Assembly (NCBI RefSeq): GCF_033441515.1
Contig: NZ_JAWQJT010000004.1
Coordinates: 186,001-250,000, forward strand
DNA: 64,000 nucleotides
Reading direction: 5' to 3'
Origin: Amycolatopsis solani
Lineage (GTDB): Bacteria > Actinomycetota > Actinomycetes > Mycobacteriales > Pseudonocardiaceae
In this document: positions 42,676-50,226 of the stretch, one piece after another
Numbering within the stretch: the stretch's first letter is position 1
Layout: the number at the start of each line of letters is the position of its first letter
Made by a program: the position numbers and the translations under genes
Notes under the pieces: generated by a model
Told to the model about the DNA's origin: nothing
Databases searched by the model: none
What the model saw: the letters and a program-made list of their open reading frames with translations, nothing else

Positions 42676-43461
42676 GTGGCAAGCGAAGAAACCGAGGGCG
42701 CCGGGCGCCGGCCACGACGCCGGCCGGACCCCCGCCGGTCCCACAAGGCCGCCCTCACGATCGCGCAGGACATCGTCGACGACATCACACGCGACGACCT
42801 CGAGCCGGGCTCGATGCTGCCCGGTGAGCGGGAGATGCTCGAGCGGTTCGGGGCGGGCCGGGGCACCCTGCGGGAGTCGCTGCGGTTCCTCGAGATGACC
42901 GGGGCGATCACCTTGAAACCCGGCCCGCGCGGCGGCCCGGTCGTCGCGGAACAGGACGGCCAGGACCTGGCCTGGGTGCTCGGGTTGTTCATGCAGCTGC
43001 GCGGAGTCCCGTTCGGGGCGGTCGTCGCCGCGCGGGAGACCCTCGAACCCGAGCTGGCCGGGCTCGCCGCCGAGCGGGCGACCGCGGAGGACCACGCACG
43101 CATCCGGGACACCATCGACGGCATGCGCGCCTTCCTCGACGACGAGCAGAACTTCCTGGCCGAGAACGACCGCTTCCATTCGGCGGTCGCCGCCGCGTCG
43201 GGCAACGACCTCTTCGCGCTGGTGATCTCGTCGCTGCACACGATCACCGACGGCGTGCCGCTGGGGCTCGACTACTCCCGGCCGCGCCGGGAGAACGTGG
43301 TGAAGTCCCACACCGCGATCGCCGAGGCCATCGAGGCCGGTGACGCCGAAGGCGCCCGCTGGGCGATGCGCAAGCACCTTCGCCCGTTCCGCACCCGGAT
43401 CGAGGCCGACTTCCCCACGGTCATGGACAAGCAGCTGCGCTGGCGCGACATCGTCCCCTGA
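42676..43461 (+). CDS. FadR-type GntR regulator (paralogue 1)
   Basis: 261 residues from GTG 42676; a GTG at 42667 is equally open, but this start aligns with the paralogue. Winged helix (~25-95; LEPGSMLPGEREMLERFGAGRGTLRESLRFLEMTGAI), then an all-helical FCD effector domain with the usual metal ligands (NDRFH, a His in SSLHTITDG, a His in KSHTAIAEAI). Such proteins bind small organic acids and release DNA. Convergent with paralogue 2 across 15 bp. Both are the best candidates to bind the island operator. Confidence 0.9.
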   Translation: MASEETEGAGRRPRRRPDPRRSHKAALTIAQDIVDDITRDDLEPGSMLPGEREMLERFGAGRGTLRESLRFLEMTGAITLKPGPRGGPVVAEQDGQDLAWVLGLFMQLRGVPFGAVVAARETLEPELAGLAAERATAEDHARIRDTIDGMRAFLDDEQNFLAENDRFHSAVAAASGNDLFALVISSLHTITDGVPLGLDYSRPRRENVVKSHTAIAEAIEAGDAEGARWAMRKHLRPFRTRIEADFPTVMDKQLRWRDIVP

Positions 43462-43476
43462 CCCGTTTCGCCGGGC

Positions 43477-44259
43477 TCAGGGCGCCACATCGCGCCAGCG
43501 GACCGGGCGTTCGTAGACCATCGGGAACTTCTCGACGATGTACCGGCGGAACTCGCGCATGTGGCGGCGCATCGCCCAGCGGGCGCCCTCGGCGTCGCCG
43601 TTCTTGATCGCGTCGCACACCGCTTCGTGCGCCTGCAGGACCGCTTTCCGCCGGGGCGGCGGGTAGCTGACGCCCAGGGGCATGCCGTCGGTGATGAGGT
43701 GCAAGGACGTGATCAGCAGGGCGAACAGCTCGTTGCCCGCCGCCGCGGCCACGGCCGCGTGGAAGCGGTCGTTCTCGGCCAGGAAGTTCTGCTCGTCGTC
43801 GAGGAACTCGCGCATGCCGTCGATCGAGTCCGAGATCTCCGCGATCAGCTTCGCGTCCGCGGCTTCGGCGGCCTGCGCCGCCAGCTCCGGTTCGAGCACT
43901 TCGCGCGCCGCGACCAGCGCCTTGAACGGCATTCCCTTGAGCTGCAGGAACAATCCCAGCACGCCGGCCAGGTCGTGGGCGTCCGGCTCGGAGACGATCG
44001 GGCCGCCCTGCGGGCCCGCCTTGACGCGGATGACGCCGTTCATCTCGAGGAACCGCAACGCTTCCCGCAGGGTTCCGCGCCCGGTCTCGAAGCGCGCCAT
44101 CATGTCGCGTTCGCTGGCCAGCTTGGTGCCCGGCGCGAGGTGGTCGTCGGTGATGTCGTCGACGATCCGCTGGGCGATCGCCAGCGAAACCTTCTGCGGA
44201 CGGCGGGCATCGGGACGGCGCCGGGCGACGCGCCCGCCGTTCGCAGGTTCGGCAACCAC
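43477..44259 (-). CDS. FadR-type GntR regulator (paralogue 2)
   Basis: 260 residues from GTG 44259, after GGGGAG; a GTG at 44289 would add ten residues. Very similar to paralogue 1 along its whole length (RGTLREALRFLEMNGVI; FLDDEQNFLAENDRFHAAVA; EGARWAMRRHMREF; RWRDVAP end). Same FCD ligands. Operator copy 9 lies about 45 bp upstream. The two recognition helices are almost alike (RFGAGRGTLRESLR versus RFETGRGTLREALR), so the proteins may share sites or form mixed dimers. Confidence 0.9.
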   Translation of the reverse strand: MVAEPANGGRVARRRPDARRPQKVSLAIAQRIVDDITDDHLAPGTKLASERDMMARFETGRGTLREALRFLEMNGVIRVKAGPQGGPIVSEPDAHDLAGVLGLFLQLKGMPFKALVAAREVLEPELAAQAAEAADAKLIAEISDSIDGMREFLDDEQNFLAENDRFHAAVAAAAGNELFALLITSLHLITDGMPLGVSYPPPRRKAVLQAHEAVCDAIKNGDAEGARWAMRRHMREFRRYIVEKFPMVYERPVRWRDVAP

Positions 44260-44302
44260 GATGTACCCACTCCCCGCCGGCCGACCCACGGCCCAGGCTC
44301 AA

Positions 44303-44327
44303 GGCTAATGATAGTACACTACTGTGA
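44303..44327 (+). promoter_or_regulatory. Island operator copy 9 (variant)
   Basis: GGCTAATGATAGTACACTAC then TGTGA. The left half matches the consensus; the right half diverges and forms a small TAGT-AC-ACTA dyad. Upstream of GntR paralogue 2. Confidence 0.6.
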
Positions 44328-44389
44328 GTTATGAACGCTGAACAGCGTCAGCCTATCGCGTAAGCCTGCCGGAGTCCCCGAACGCGCGA

Positions 44390-44426
44390 AGCCCTCCGGC
44401 GCGACGAACCGCCACGCCGAAGGGCT
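44390..44426 (-). terminator. Hairpin terminator of the long ring-cleavage operon
   Basis: AGCCCTCCGGCG and CGCCGAAGGGCT pair in 11 of 12 positions around a 13-nt loop, 15-50 nt after the amidohydrolase stop. Confidence 0.65.
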
Positions 44427-44440
44427 CCTTCGCCACCCCG

Positions 44441-45463
44441 TCAGCCCGCCTGACGAGCCACCTCGGGCAAGCGGAACAGCGCCTGCGCGTTGCCCGCCAG
44501 GATCGCGGACTTCTCGGCCTCGCTGAGGAAATCGAAGCCTTCGACGACCGGGCGGATGTCGTCGAAGTCGTGGCCCGTCCCGGGATCGGGAGCGGTGCCG
44601 CTGCCCGGCCGCTCGGTGCCGAACAGGCACCGGTCCGCGCCGACCGTCTTGATCAGCAGTTCGAGTGAACCAGGGTTGTGCAGGACCGTGTCGAACCAGA
44701 GCCGCCGCAGGCTGTCGTCGAACGACTCGTCCTTCAGCACGTGGCCCAGCCGCAGCTTCGGGTGCGCGCGGGCCGCCCGCCACCGCCCGATCTGGTACGG
44801 CACCGAGCCGCCGCCGTGCGCGACGATGATCTTGAGCGTCGGGTAGCGCAGGAACACCTCGGAGTTCAGCAGCGTGAGGATCGCGATGCTTTCCTCGGTG
44901 ACGAAGTGCTCGCTGTAGGTCTCCCGGTCGTTGAGGCAGCTGCCCGAGTGGATCAGCGCCGGGACGTCGAGTTCGACCAGCTTTTCGTACAGCGGGTACC
45001 AGAACGGGTCGCCCAGCGGCGGGACGTGCCCGGTGCCCTCGGCCGGGTCGGGGTTGAGCACGCAGCCCACCATCCCGAGCTGGGTGACGGCCGTTTCGAG
45101 CGCGTCCACCCACTCGGCCGCGCTTTCGCCGTACGCCTGCGGCAGCCCCGCCACCCCGGCCAGCCGGCCCGGGAACAACGCGGCCTGGCGGGCGATGACG
45201 TCGTTGACCGCGCTGGTCCACCAGTGCACGGTCTTCGACGGGCGCATCGAATGCCCGCAGTGGAACGGCCGCGGCGAGATCAGCTGCAGGTCGGTGCCGA
45301 CGCCGTCCATGGTGGCGAGGGTGCGTTCGCCCCACTCCTTGAGCGCCGCGTCGGAGACGCCCGCGCTCCCCTGTCCGTGCGCCCCGCGTGACGACATGAG
45401 GGCCGCCTGGTAGGCGTACAGCTCCGGTGGTGCGTTGACGTGCGCGTGCGCGTCGATGATCAT
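44441..45463 (-). CDS. Amidohydrolase-2 family protein, ACMSD/LigJ-like (copy 1)
   Basis: 340 residues from ATG 45463 (GAGGAG upstream). Metal-dependent TIM barrel: DAHAH at 4-8, His in ALIHSGS, HGGG and the C-terminal Asp region. The family holds aminocarboxymuconate-semialdehyde and resorcylate decarboxylases, 2-pyrone-4,6-dicarboxylate hydrolase (LigI) and 4-oxalomesaconate hydratase (LigJ). With LigB-, LigC- and LigK-like genes upstream, a LigI- or LigJ-type step is the likeliest. Paralogous to copy 2 at 53498-54562 (shared PLYEKLVE, HGGG..PYQ.GR, FGTERPG). Last gene of the operon; ATGA overlap with the Gfo/Idh gene. Confidence 0.8.
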   Translation of the reverse strand: MIIDAHAHVNAPPELYAYQAALMSSRGAHGQGSAGVSDAALKEWGERTLATMDGVGTDLQLISPRPFHCGHSMRPSKTVHWWTSAVNDVIARQAALFPGRLAGVAGLPQAYGESAAEWVDALETAVTQLGMVGCVLNPDPAEGTGHVPPLGDPFWYPLYEKLVELDVPALIHSGSCLNDRETYSEHFVTEESIAILTLLNSEVFLRYPTLKIIVAHGGGSVPYQIGRWRAARAHPKLRLGHVLKDESFDDSLRRLWFDTVLHNPGSLELLIKTVGADRCLFGTERPGSGTAPDPGTGHDFDDIRPVVEGFDFLSEAEKSAILAGNAQALFRLPEVARQAG

Positions 45464-46566
45464 TCTTCGCTCCTCGAGACGGGGACTTGGTGGTGCAGGC
45501 CGACACGCCGGCCGGTGCGGGCGGACTCGTGCAGGGCGAGCGCCACTTCGAGCGTTGCCAGCCCCCAGCGTCCGGTGTGGACGGCCGGGTGGCCGTCGAG
45601 CGCCTCGGCCAGCTCGGCCAGCAGCGCCTGCCAGCCGGACGCCCGGTCCTCGGCGCTGATCTCGGTGACGTCGCCGCCCGCGAACACCAGCGCGCCGGTG
45701 GGGGTGACCCAGGCGCCGCCGTCCGCGAACGTCGCCGCCAGGGTGCCGAAGACCGGCGACACCGCCCCCTCGCCCGGCAGGGCGAAGAACCGCGCCGCCG
45801 CCGGGGTGGGAGCGACGTCGAAGGTGCCCAGCTCGCCGACGCCCCAGGTCTGGAACCGGCTGTCGAACCCGCCCGTCCCGATGTAGTAGGCACTCGCGTG
45901 GACGCCGCCGGGGAACGCGAGCTGGGCCGAGAACCCGAGCTCGGTCCCGTCCGCACCGCCGAACGTCGTGCCGGTCACGGACTCGGTCAGCCCGCCGCAC
46001 ACGTACCGCAGGACGTCGATCTGGTGGGCGCCTTGGCGCAGCACCAGCCCGTTGCCCTGCGCCGCGTCGAGGTCGGCGGCGGAGCGCGGACGGCGGTGCC
46101 AGTCGGTGTGGCAGTTCGCGGACACCGACAGCAGCGGGCCGAGCGTCCCGTCCTCGACGAGCCGCCGCAGGACGCGGACCGGCGCGTGGTAGCTGTGCGT
46201 CGCGCCGACGAGCAGGACGACACCGGCATGGTCGGCGGCCTCGACGGCGAGCCGCGCGTCCTCCAGCGTCGTGGTCAGGGGCTTCTCCGAGATGACGTGC
46301 TTGCCCTGCGCGGCGGCGGCGCGGATCGCGGGCAGGTGCGTGGCCGTCGGGGTCGCGACGTACACGACGTCGACGTCCGCCGACGCGGCCAGCGAAGCCA
46401 CCTCCGGGTGCACCCGGCAGCCGGTCTCCGCCGCGGCGCGTTCGCGGGCCGCGGCGTCGGTGTCCGCGACCCCCGCCAGCCGGAACCGCGCCGAGTTCGC
46501 GAGTGCGGCGGCCATCAGGCGCCCGGCCGCACCCCAGCCGGCGATGCCCACCCCGTGCGTGCTCAT
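45460..46566 (-). CDS. Gfo/Idh/MocA family dehydrogenase
   Basis: 368 residues. N-terminal Rossmann domain GIAGWGAAGRLMAAAL, the signature EKPLTTTLEDARLAVEAAD and a C-terminal alpha/beta domain. Members oxidise sugars and, in protocatechuate 4,5-cleavage, the hemiacetal of 4-carboxy-2-hydroxymuconate semialdehyde (LigC). The ring-cleavage neighbours favour a LigC-like role, giving a pyrone dicarboxylate; this is inference. TGATG junction with the RraA-like gene before it. Confidence 0.8.
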   Translation of the reverse strand: MSTHGVGIAGWGAAGRLMAAALANSARFRLAGVADTDAAARERAAAETGCRVHPEVASLAASADVDVVYVATPTATHLPAIRAAAAQGKHVISEKPLTTTLEDARLAVEAADHAGVVLLVGATHSYHAPVRVLRRLVEDGTLGPLLSVSANCHTDWHRRPRSAADLDAAQGNGLVLRQGAHQIDVLRYVCGGLTESVTGTTFGGADGTELGFSAQLAFPGGVHASAYYIGTGGFDSRFQTWGVGELGTFDVAPTPAAARFFALPGEGAVSPVFGTLAATFADGGAWVTPTGALVFAGGDVTEISAEDRASGWQALLAELAEALDGHPAVHTGRWGLATLEVALALHESARTGRRVGLHHQVPVSRSEE

Positions 46567-47165
46567 CAGAACCCGTAGATGTCGAGGGTGGAGTCGCCGG
46601 CGGCGATCCGGCGGCGCACCGAGGCTTCCTTGTCCTCCCGCCGCGCCGCGCGCTCGCCCACCACGGCGGCGTCCTCCCGCGGCGAGACGACGACACCGTC
46701 GGCGTCGCCCACGACCAGGTCGCCGGGCCGCACGACCACCGAGCCGAGGGTGATGTCGGCGTCGAGGTCACCGCCGGTCGTGTCCTTGCCGGTGCCGCGG
46801 ACGCACAACCCGCGCGAGAAGACCGGAAAACCCAGCTGCAGCAGCTCGGCCGAGTCGCGCACGCAGCCGTCGAGCACCAGGCCGCCGAGCCGGCGGGCGA
46901 GGGCCGCGCTCGTCAGGATGTCGCCCCAGTAACCGAACTCGAAGGCGCCGCCGGTCGAGGCGACCAGCACGTCGCCCGGCGCGGCCGCGTAAAGCGCGCG
47001 GTGCAGCCAGATGTTGTTGCCCGGCGTCAGCCGGACGGTGAACGCGTACCCGCAGATCCGCCACGCGGGGTCGAGCGGCCGCAGCTGCGGCGGCAGCGGC
47101 GTCGCCCCGGATTCGTGCAGGGTGGCGGTGCCGAACTCGCCGAGCCGGGTCGCCTGCGCGGTCAT
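46566..47165 (-). CDS. RraA-like protein, 4-hydroxy-4-methyl-2-oxoglutarate/CHA aldolase type (third in tandem)
   Basis: 199 residues. RraA fold with the metal/substrate loop GGLVLDGCVRDSAEL (G...DG..RD) and the nearby GYWGDILTSAA. HMG/CHA aldolases (LigK-like) split 4-carboxy-4-hydroxy-2-oxoadipate to pyruvate and oxaloacetate; RraA itself lost this activity. The Arg and Asp of the aldolase loop are kept. Shortest of the three; N-terminus abbreviated. ATGA overlap upstream. Confidence 0.8.
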   Translation of the reverse strand: MTAQATRLGEFGTATLHESGATPLPPQLRPLDPAWRICGYAFTVRLTPGNNIWLHRALYAAAPGDVLVASTGGAFEFGYWGDILTSAALARRLGGLVLDGCVRDSAELLQLGFPVFSRGLCVRGTGKDTTGGDLDADITLGSVVVRPGDLVVGDADGVVVSPREDAAVVGERAARREDKEASVRRRIAAGDSTLDIYGF

Positions 47166-47821
47166 CGCGCACCGGCCTTCGTCTGCAGCGAGTGGTACCC
47201 CATCGCGGCCCGCGCTTCGTCGAGCCGCTGCCCCGCCGCGACCGCCATGCGGATGCCGTCCTCGGCGCGCTCGATGGCTTCCGCGACGTCGAGCACCTCG
47301 CCGGCCCGGTCCGCGGCGAGCACCACGACTCCGTCGGCGTCCCCGCGGACGACGTCACCGGGGTGCACCAGCACCGAGCCCAGCCGCACCGGACGGCCGG
47401 TGTGCGCGAGGCGCACCCGGTCCTTGCCGGTCTGCATGCTGCGCCCGCGGGCGAACACCGGGTAGCCGATGGACAGGCTGTCGGCGACGTCCCGGCAGAC
47501 CCCCTCGATCACGGTGCCGCCGATGCCCCGCGCGCTCGCGACCGCGGTGAGGATGTCGCCCCACACCGTGCAGTCCTGCCTGCCGTCGTTGCTCAGCACC
47601 ACGACCTGCCCGGGCTCGACGTCGTCGATGTAGTCGCCGACCGTGCCGCCGAGCGCGTCCACCGGTTCGTACTGCCCGGTGAACGCCCGGCCGCAGATCG
47701 CGAACCGCGGGTCGAAGGGCACGATCCCGGGCACGGCGCCGGGCAGGCCGAGCTTGTCCAGCGCGTCGGACAGCCCGGCGGTGCCGATCGCCCGCGCCCG
47801 GTCGACCGTCTGATCAGGCAT
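47162..47821 (-). CDS. RraA-like aldolase-type protein (second in tandem)
   Basis: 219 residues. Starts IGTAGLSDALDKLGLPGAVPGI, then CTVWGDILTAVASARGIGG and GTVIEGVCRDVADSL; the loop is Glu-Gly-Val-Cys-Arg-Asp where the other two copies have Asp-Gly. That Asp-to-Glu change and the divergence suggest a different substrate rather than simple dosage. Overlaps the first copy by 8 nt. Confidence 0.8.
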   Translation of the reverse strand: MPDQTVDRARAIGTAGLSDALDKLGLPGAVPGIVPFDPRFAICGRAFTGQYEPVDALGGTVGDYIDDVEPGQVVVLSNDGRQDCTVWGDILTAVASARGIGGTVIEGVCRDVADSLSIGYPVFARGRSMQTGKDRVRLAHTGRPVRLGSVLVHPGDVVRGDADGVVVLAADRAGEVLDVAEAIERAEDGIRMAVAAGQRLDEARAAMGYHSLQTKAGAR

Positions 47822-48470
47822 TGAGCATCTCCTCGTAGTCCGTGCCGAGCACCTGCGACGGGAGTCGCCCCGCCCGCAGGTCTTCGGCCATCAACCGCTC
47901 GCGGGCGAGGAGCCGCTCCGCGGCCGCGAGCACGTCCTCGACGTCGCCGGCGCGGACGAACACCACGCCGCTGCCGTCGGCGAGCACGTAGTCGCCGTCG
48001 TGCACGTCCACGCCGCCGATCCGCACCGGGACCCCGACCGCGTCTTCGACGATCCGGCCACGGGCGGTGAAGGGGATGGCTTCCCGCGCGGACACCGGCA
48101 GGCCGAGTTCGCGGATCTCGTCGACGTCCCGGCACGCGCCGTCGATGACGACGCCGCCGAGTCCCTTGAGCGACGCCGCACGCGCCAGCAGGCCACCCCA
48201 AGTCGCCGACCGGAACGGACGGCCGGTGTCCTGCTGCACGACCACCACCTCGCCCGCGGCGGCCCGCTCGATCGCCGCGGTGCCGAGGTGGCTGCGGCTG
48301 GTCCGGCCGTCGGCGGGCACCGTGCGCACCGTGACGACCTTCCCGGCCGCGCGCGCCCCTTCCCAGACCGGCAGGACGCCGGCGACCGCGCCGGGCAGGC
48401 CACGAGCGTCGAGCGCGTCGGACAGCAGGCACGTGTCGAGGGCGAGCAGCCGGTCCTGGAGGGTGGTCAT
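47814..48470 (-). CDS. RraA-like aldolase-type protein (first in tandem)
   Basis: 218 residues from ATG 48470, overlapping the dioxygenase stop as ATGA. TCLLSDALDARGLPGAVAG, SATWGGLLARAASLKGLGG and VVIDGACRDVDEI carry the complete RraA/HMG-aldolase signature. It directly follows the ring-cleavage dioxygenase and is my best candidate for the pathway aldolase. Confidence 0.8.
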   Translation of the reverse strand: MTTLQDRLLALDTCLLSDALDARGLPGAVAGVLPVWEGARAAGKVVTVRTVPADGRTSRSHLGTAAIERAAAGEVVVVQQDTGRPFRSATWGGLLARAASLKGLGGVVIDGACRDVDEIRELGLPVSAREAIPFTARGRIVEDAVGVPVRIGGVDVHDGDYVLADGSGVVFVRAGDVEDVLAAAERLLARERLMAEDLRAGRLPSQVLGTDYEEMLNA

Positions 48471-49435
48471 GCGCGGGTCCAGGTGAAGAACCCCATGCCG
48501 CAGCCCGAGCCCGCCTTCGAGCGGTACGCCGGGATGTAGTCGACGACCCGGCCCGGGGCGTCGCGCAGGGCCGCGCCGACGGCGATCCAGTTGCGGATCT
48601 CGGAGCTGCCTTCGCGCAGGCCGTCGACGGGGATCCGGGACAGGGCCTCGTGGTCGTGCGCCTCCAGCGCCTCGAGCAAGCCGCGATCCAATTTCTCGTC
48701 GATGATCGGGTGGGTCAGGCCACCCGAGGCGATCAGCGCCACCCGCAGGTCCGAAGGCCAGCTGTCGATCGCTTCGCGCAACGCCTCGCCGAACGCGACG
48801 CAGCGGCCCGGCGTCGGCTGGTTCGGCGGGTAGTAGGTGTTGAGGAAGATCGGCACCAGCGGGATGCGGGGCAGGCCTTCCAGCAGCCGGCGGTAGACGA
48901 AGGTGAACGCGTGACCGAGCGAGCGGTCCTTCGGCTGCTCGGTGAACTGCGCGACGTCGAAGCCGTCCCGCACGAGCTGCTCGACCAGGTGCAGGCCCAG
49001 TCCGGCCTGGGTTTCGTACACGTCCACTTCGTCGGCGTGGTAGTACTTGTACGCCGTTTCCATGGTGGACGGATACGCTTCGGCGCCCGGCGGCCGGTCC
49101 TCGAGGGAGTCTCCCCAGAAGATCGAGACCGCGGGCATGATGTCGTCGAGGAACAGCTCGCGCTGGTCGTCGCCGATCACCACCAGCACGTCCGGCCGCT
49201 GGGCGAGCAGCTCGTCCCGCGTCCGCTCCAGAGCGCGCTGGCAAGCCTCGTACCGCTCGGTCAGCAGGGCCGGGTCCAGCTCGTCCTCCAGCTCCTCCTC
49301 GGTGCGGCCGGTCGGCGTCAAGCCGAGCGCGCCGAGCCGGGGCAGTTCGAGGTCCCCGTGCGCGCGCCACCCACCCGATTCCATGGAGAGCTGCGGACTG
49401 TGCGACACCGCGGCGCCGCCCACTACGTGTGCCAT
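48467..49435 (-). CDS. Class III extradiol ring-cleavage dioxygenase, LigB type
   Basis: 322 residues from ATG 49435 (GAAGGAGG upstream). LigB fold: iron ligand His 12 in VSHSPQL, another His in SLGHAFTF, the SGGLTHPII segment, and the closing GSGCGMGFFTW. The family cleaves protocatechuate, gallate and related catechols beside the hydroxyls with Fe(II). Protocatechuate 4,5-dioxygenase needs a small LigA subunit; none is visible anywhere in the window, so the enzyme may act alone or borrow a subunit. Follows the class II aldolase gene by 23 nt. Confidence 0.85.
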   Translation of the reverse strand: MAHVVGGAAVSHSPQLSMESGGWRAHGDLELPRLGALGLTPTGRTEEELEDELDPALLTERYEACQRALERTRDELLAQRPDVLVVIGDDQRELFLDDIMPAVSIFWGDSLEDRPPGAEAYPSTMETAYKYYHADEVDVYETQAGLGLHLVEQLVRDGFDVAQFTEQPKDRSLGHAFTFVYRRLLEGLPRIPLVPIFLNTYYPPNQPTPGRCVAFGEALREAIDSWPSDLRVALIASGGLTHPIIDEKLDRGLLEALEAHDHEALSRIPVDGLREGSSEIRNWIAVGAALRDAPGRVVDYIPAYRSKAGSGCGMGFFTWTRA

Positions 49436-49458
49436 GTGTTCCTCCTTCGACCGATGGC

Positions 49459-50226
49459 TCAGCCGCGCCGGGTCACGTCGGCGGTGTCGCCGAGCGTGTG
49501 GCGGTAGTAGTCCCACGTCCAGTGGGCGTAGGTCTTCGCGGCATTGCGGCTGTTCACAAAACCCGACACTTCGGCGATGTCCTCTTCGGACAGTTCCTGC
49601 GGCTGGGCGCCCGGCACCGAGTGCAGGCTCAGCGTCAGCTCGGCGAGCGTTTCGAGCTTGATCGCGCGGACCGTCGCCTGCTGCAGGTCGGCGCCGACCG
49701 CGACCACGCCGTGCCCGCGCAGCAGGCAGGCGTCGGCGGTGTCCATCGTCTCGGCGACCTCGCCGCCGAGCCGGCGGTCGCTGATGAGCACGGCCCGCGG
49801 GTACGTCGGCACCCCGCGCACGGCCAGCTCCATCGCGCCCGGGTCGTAGGCACCGATCACCGGCTGCATCGGCAGCCCGAGAACGCCGCACTTGAGCGAA
49901 GCCTCCGGGTGGCCGTGCACCACCGAGCCGACGTCCGGGCGCCGCCGGTACAGCTCGGTGTGGATCGGCCACTCCCCCGGCAGCGCGTAGCCGTCCGGGA
50001 GGTCGGCGTTCGTCGCGTCCAGGCCGACGAGGTGGACGTCCCCGGCGATGGTGAACCGCACGCCGGGGTCCTGCGGCGGACGGCAGCGCACGAGGACCTG
50101 GTCGGTGCCCGGCACCCGGGCGCTGACGTGGCCGGTGATCTCGCGGACGCAGCCCGTGGCCGCGAGGATGCGGCACGACAACGCGACCAGCGCCCGCAGG
50201 TCTTCGAGGGCATCGGTGTCAGACAC
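49459..50226 (-). CDS. Class II aldolase/adducin family protein
   Basis: 255 residues from GTG 50226. Zinc-site motifs VVHGHPEA (~103) and RGHGVV (~165), with a conserved Tyr-rich C-terminus. Besides fuculose-phosphate aldolase, the family includes 3,4-dihydroxyphthalate 2-decarboxylase, which prepares protocatechuate for cleavage in actinomycetes. Position just before the extradiol dioxygenase makes a decarboxylase or retro-aldol step on the ring compound plausible. Overlaps the acyl-CoA synthetase by 8 nt. Confidence 0.8.
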   Translation of the reverse strand: MSDTDALEDLRALVALSCRILAATGCVREITGHVSARVPGTDQVLVRCRPPQDPGVRFTIAGDVHLVGLDATNADLPDGYALPGEWPIHTELYRRRPDVGSVVHGHPEASLKCGVLGLPMQPVIGAYDPGAMELAVRGVPTYPRAVLISDRRLGGEVAETMDTADACLLRGHGVVAVGADLQQATVRAIKLETLAELTLSLHSVPGAQPQELSEEDIAEVSGFVNSRNAAKTYAHWTWDYYRHTLGDTADVTRRG

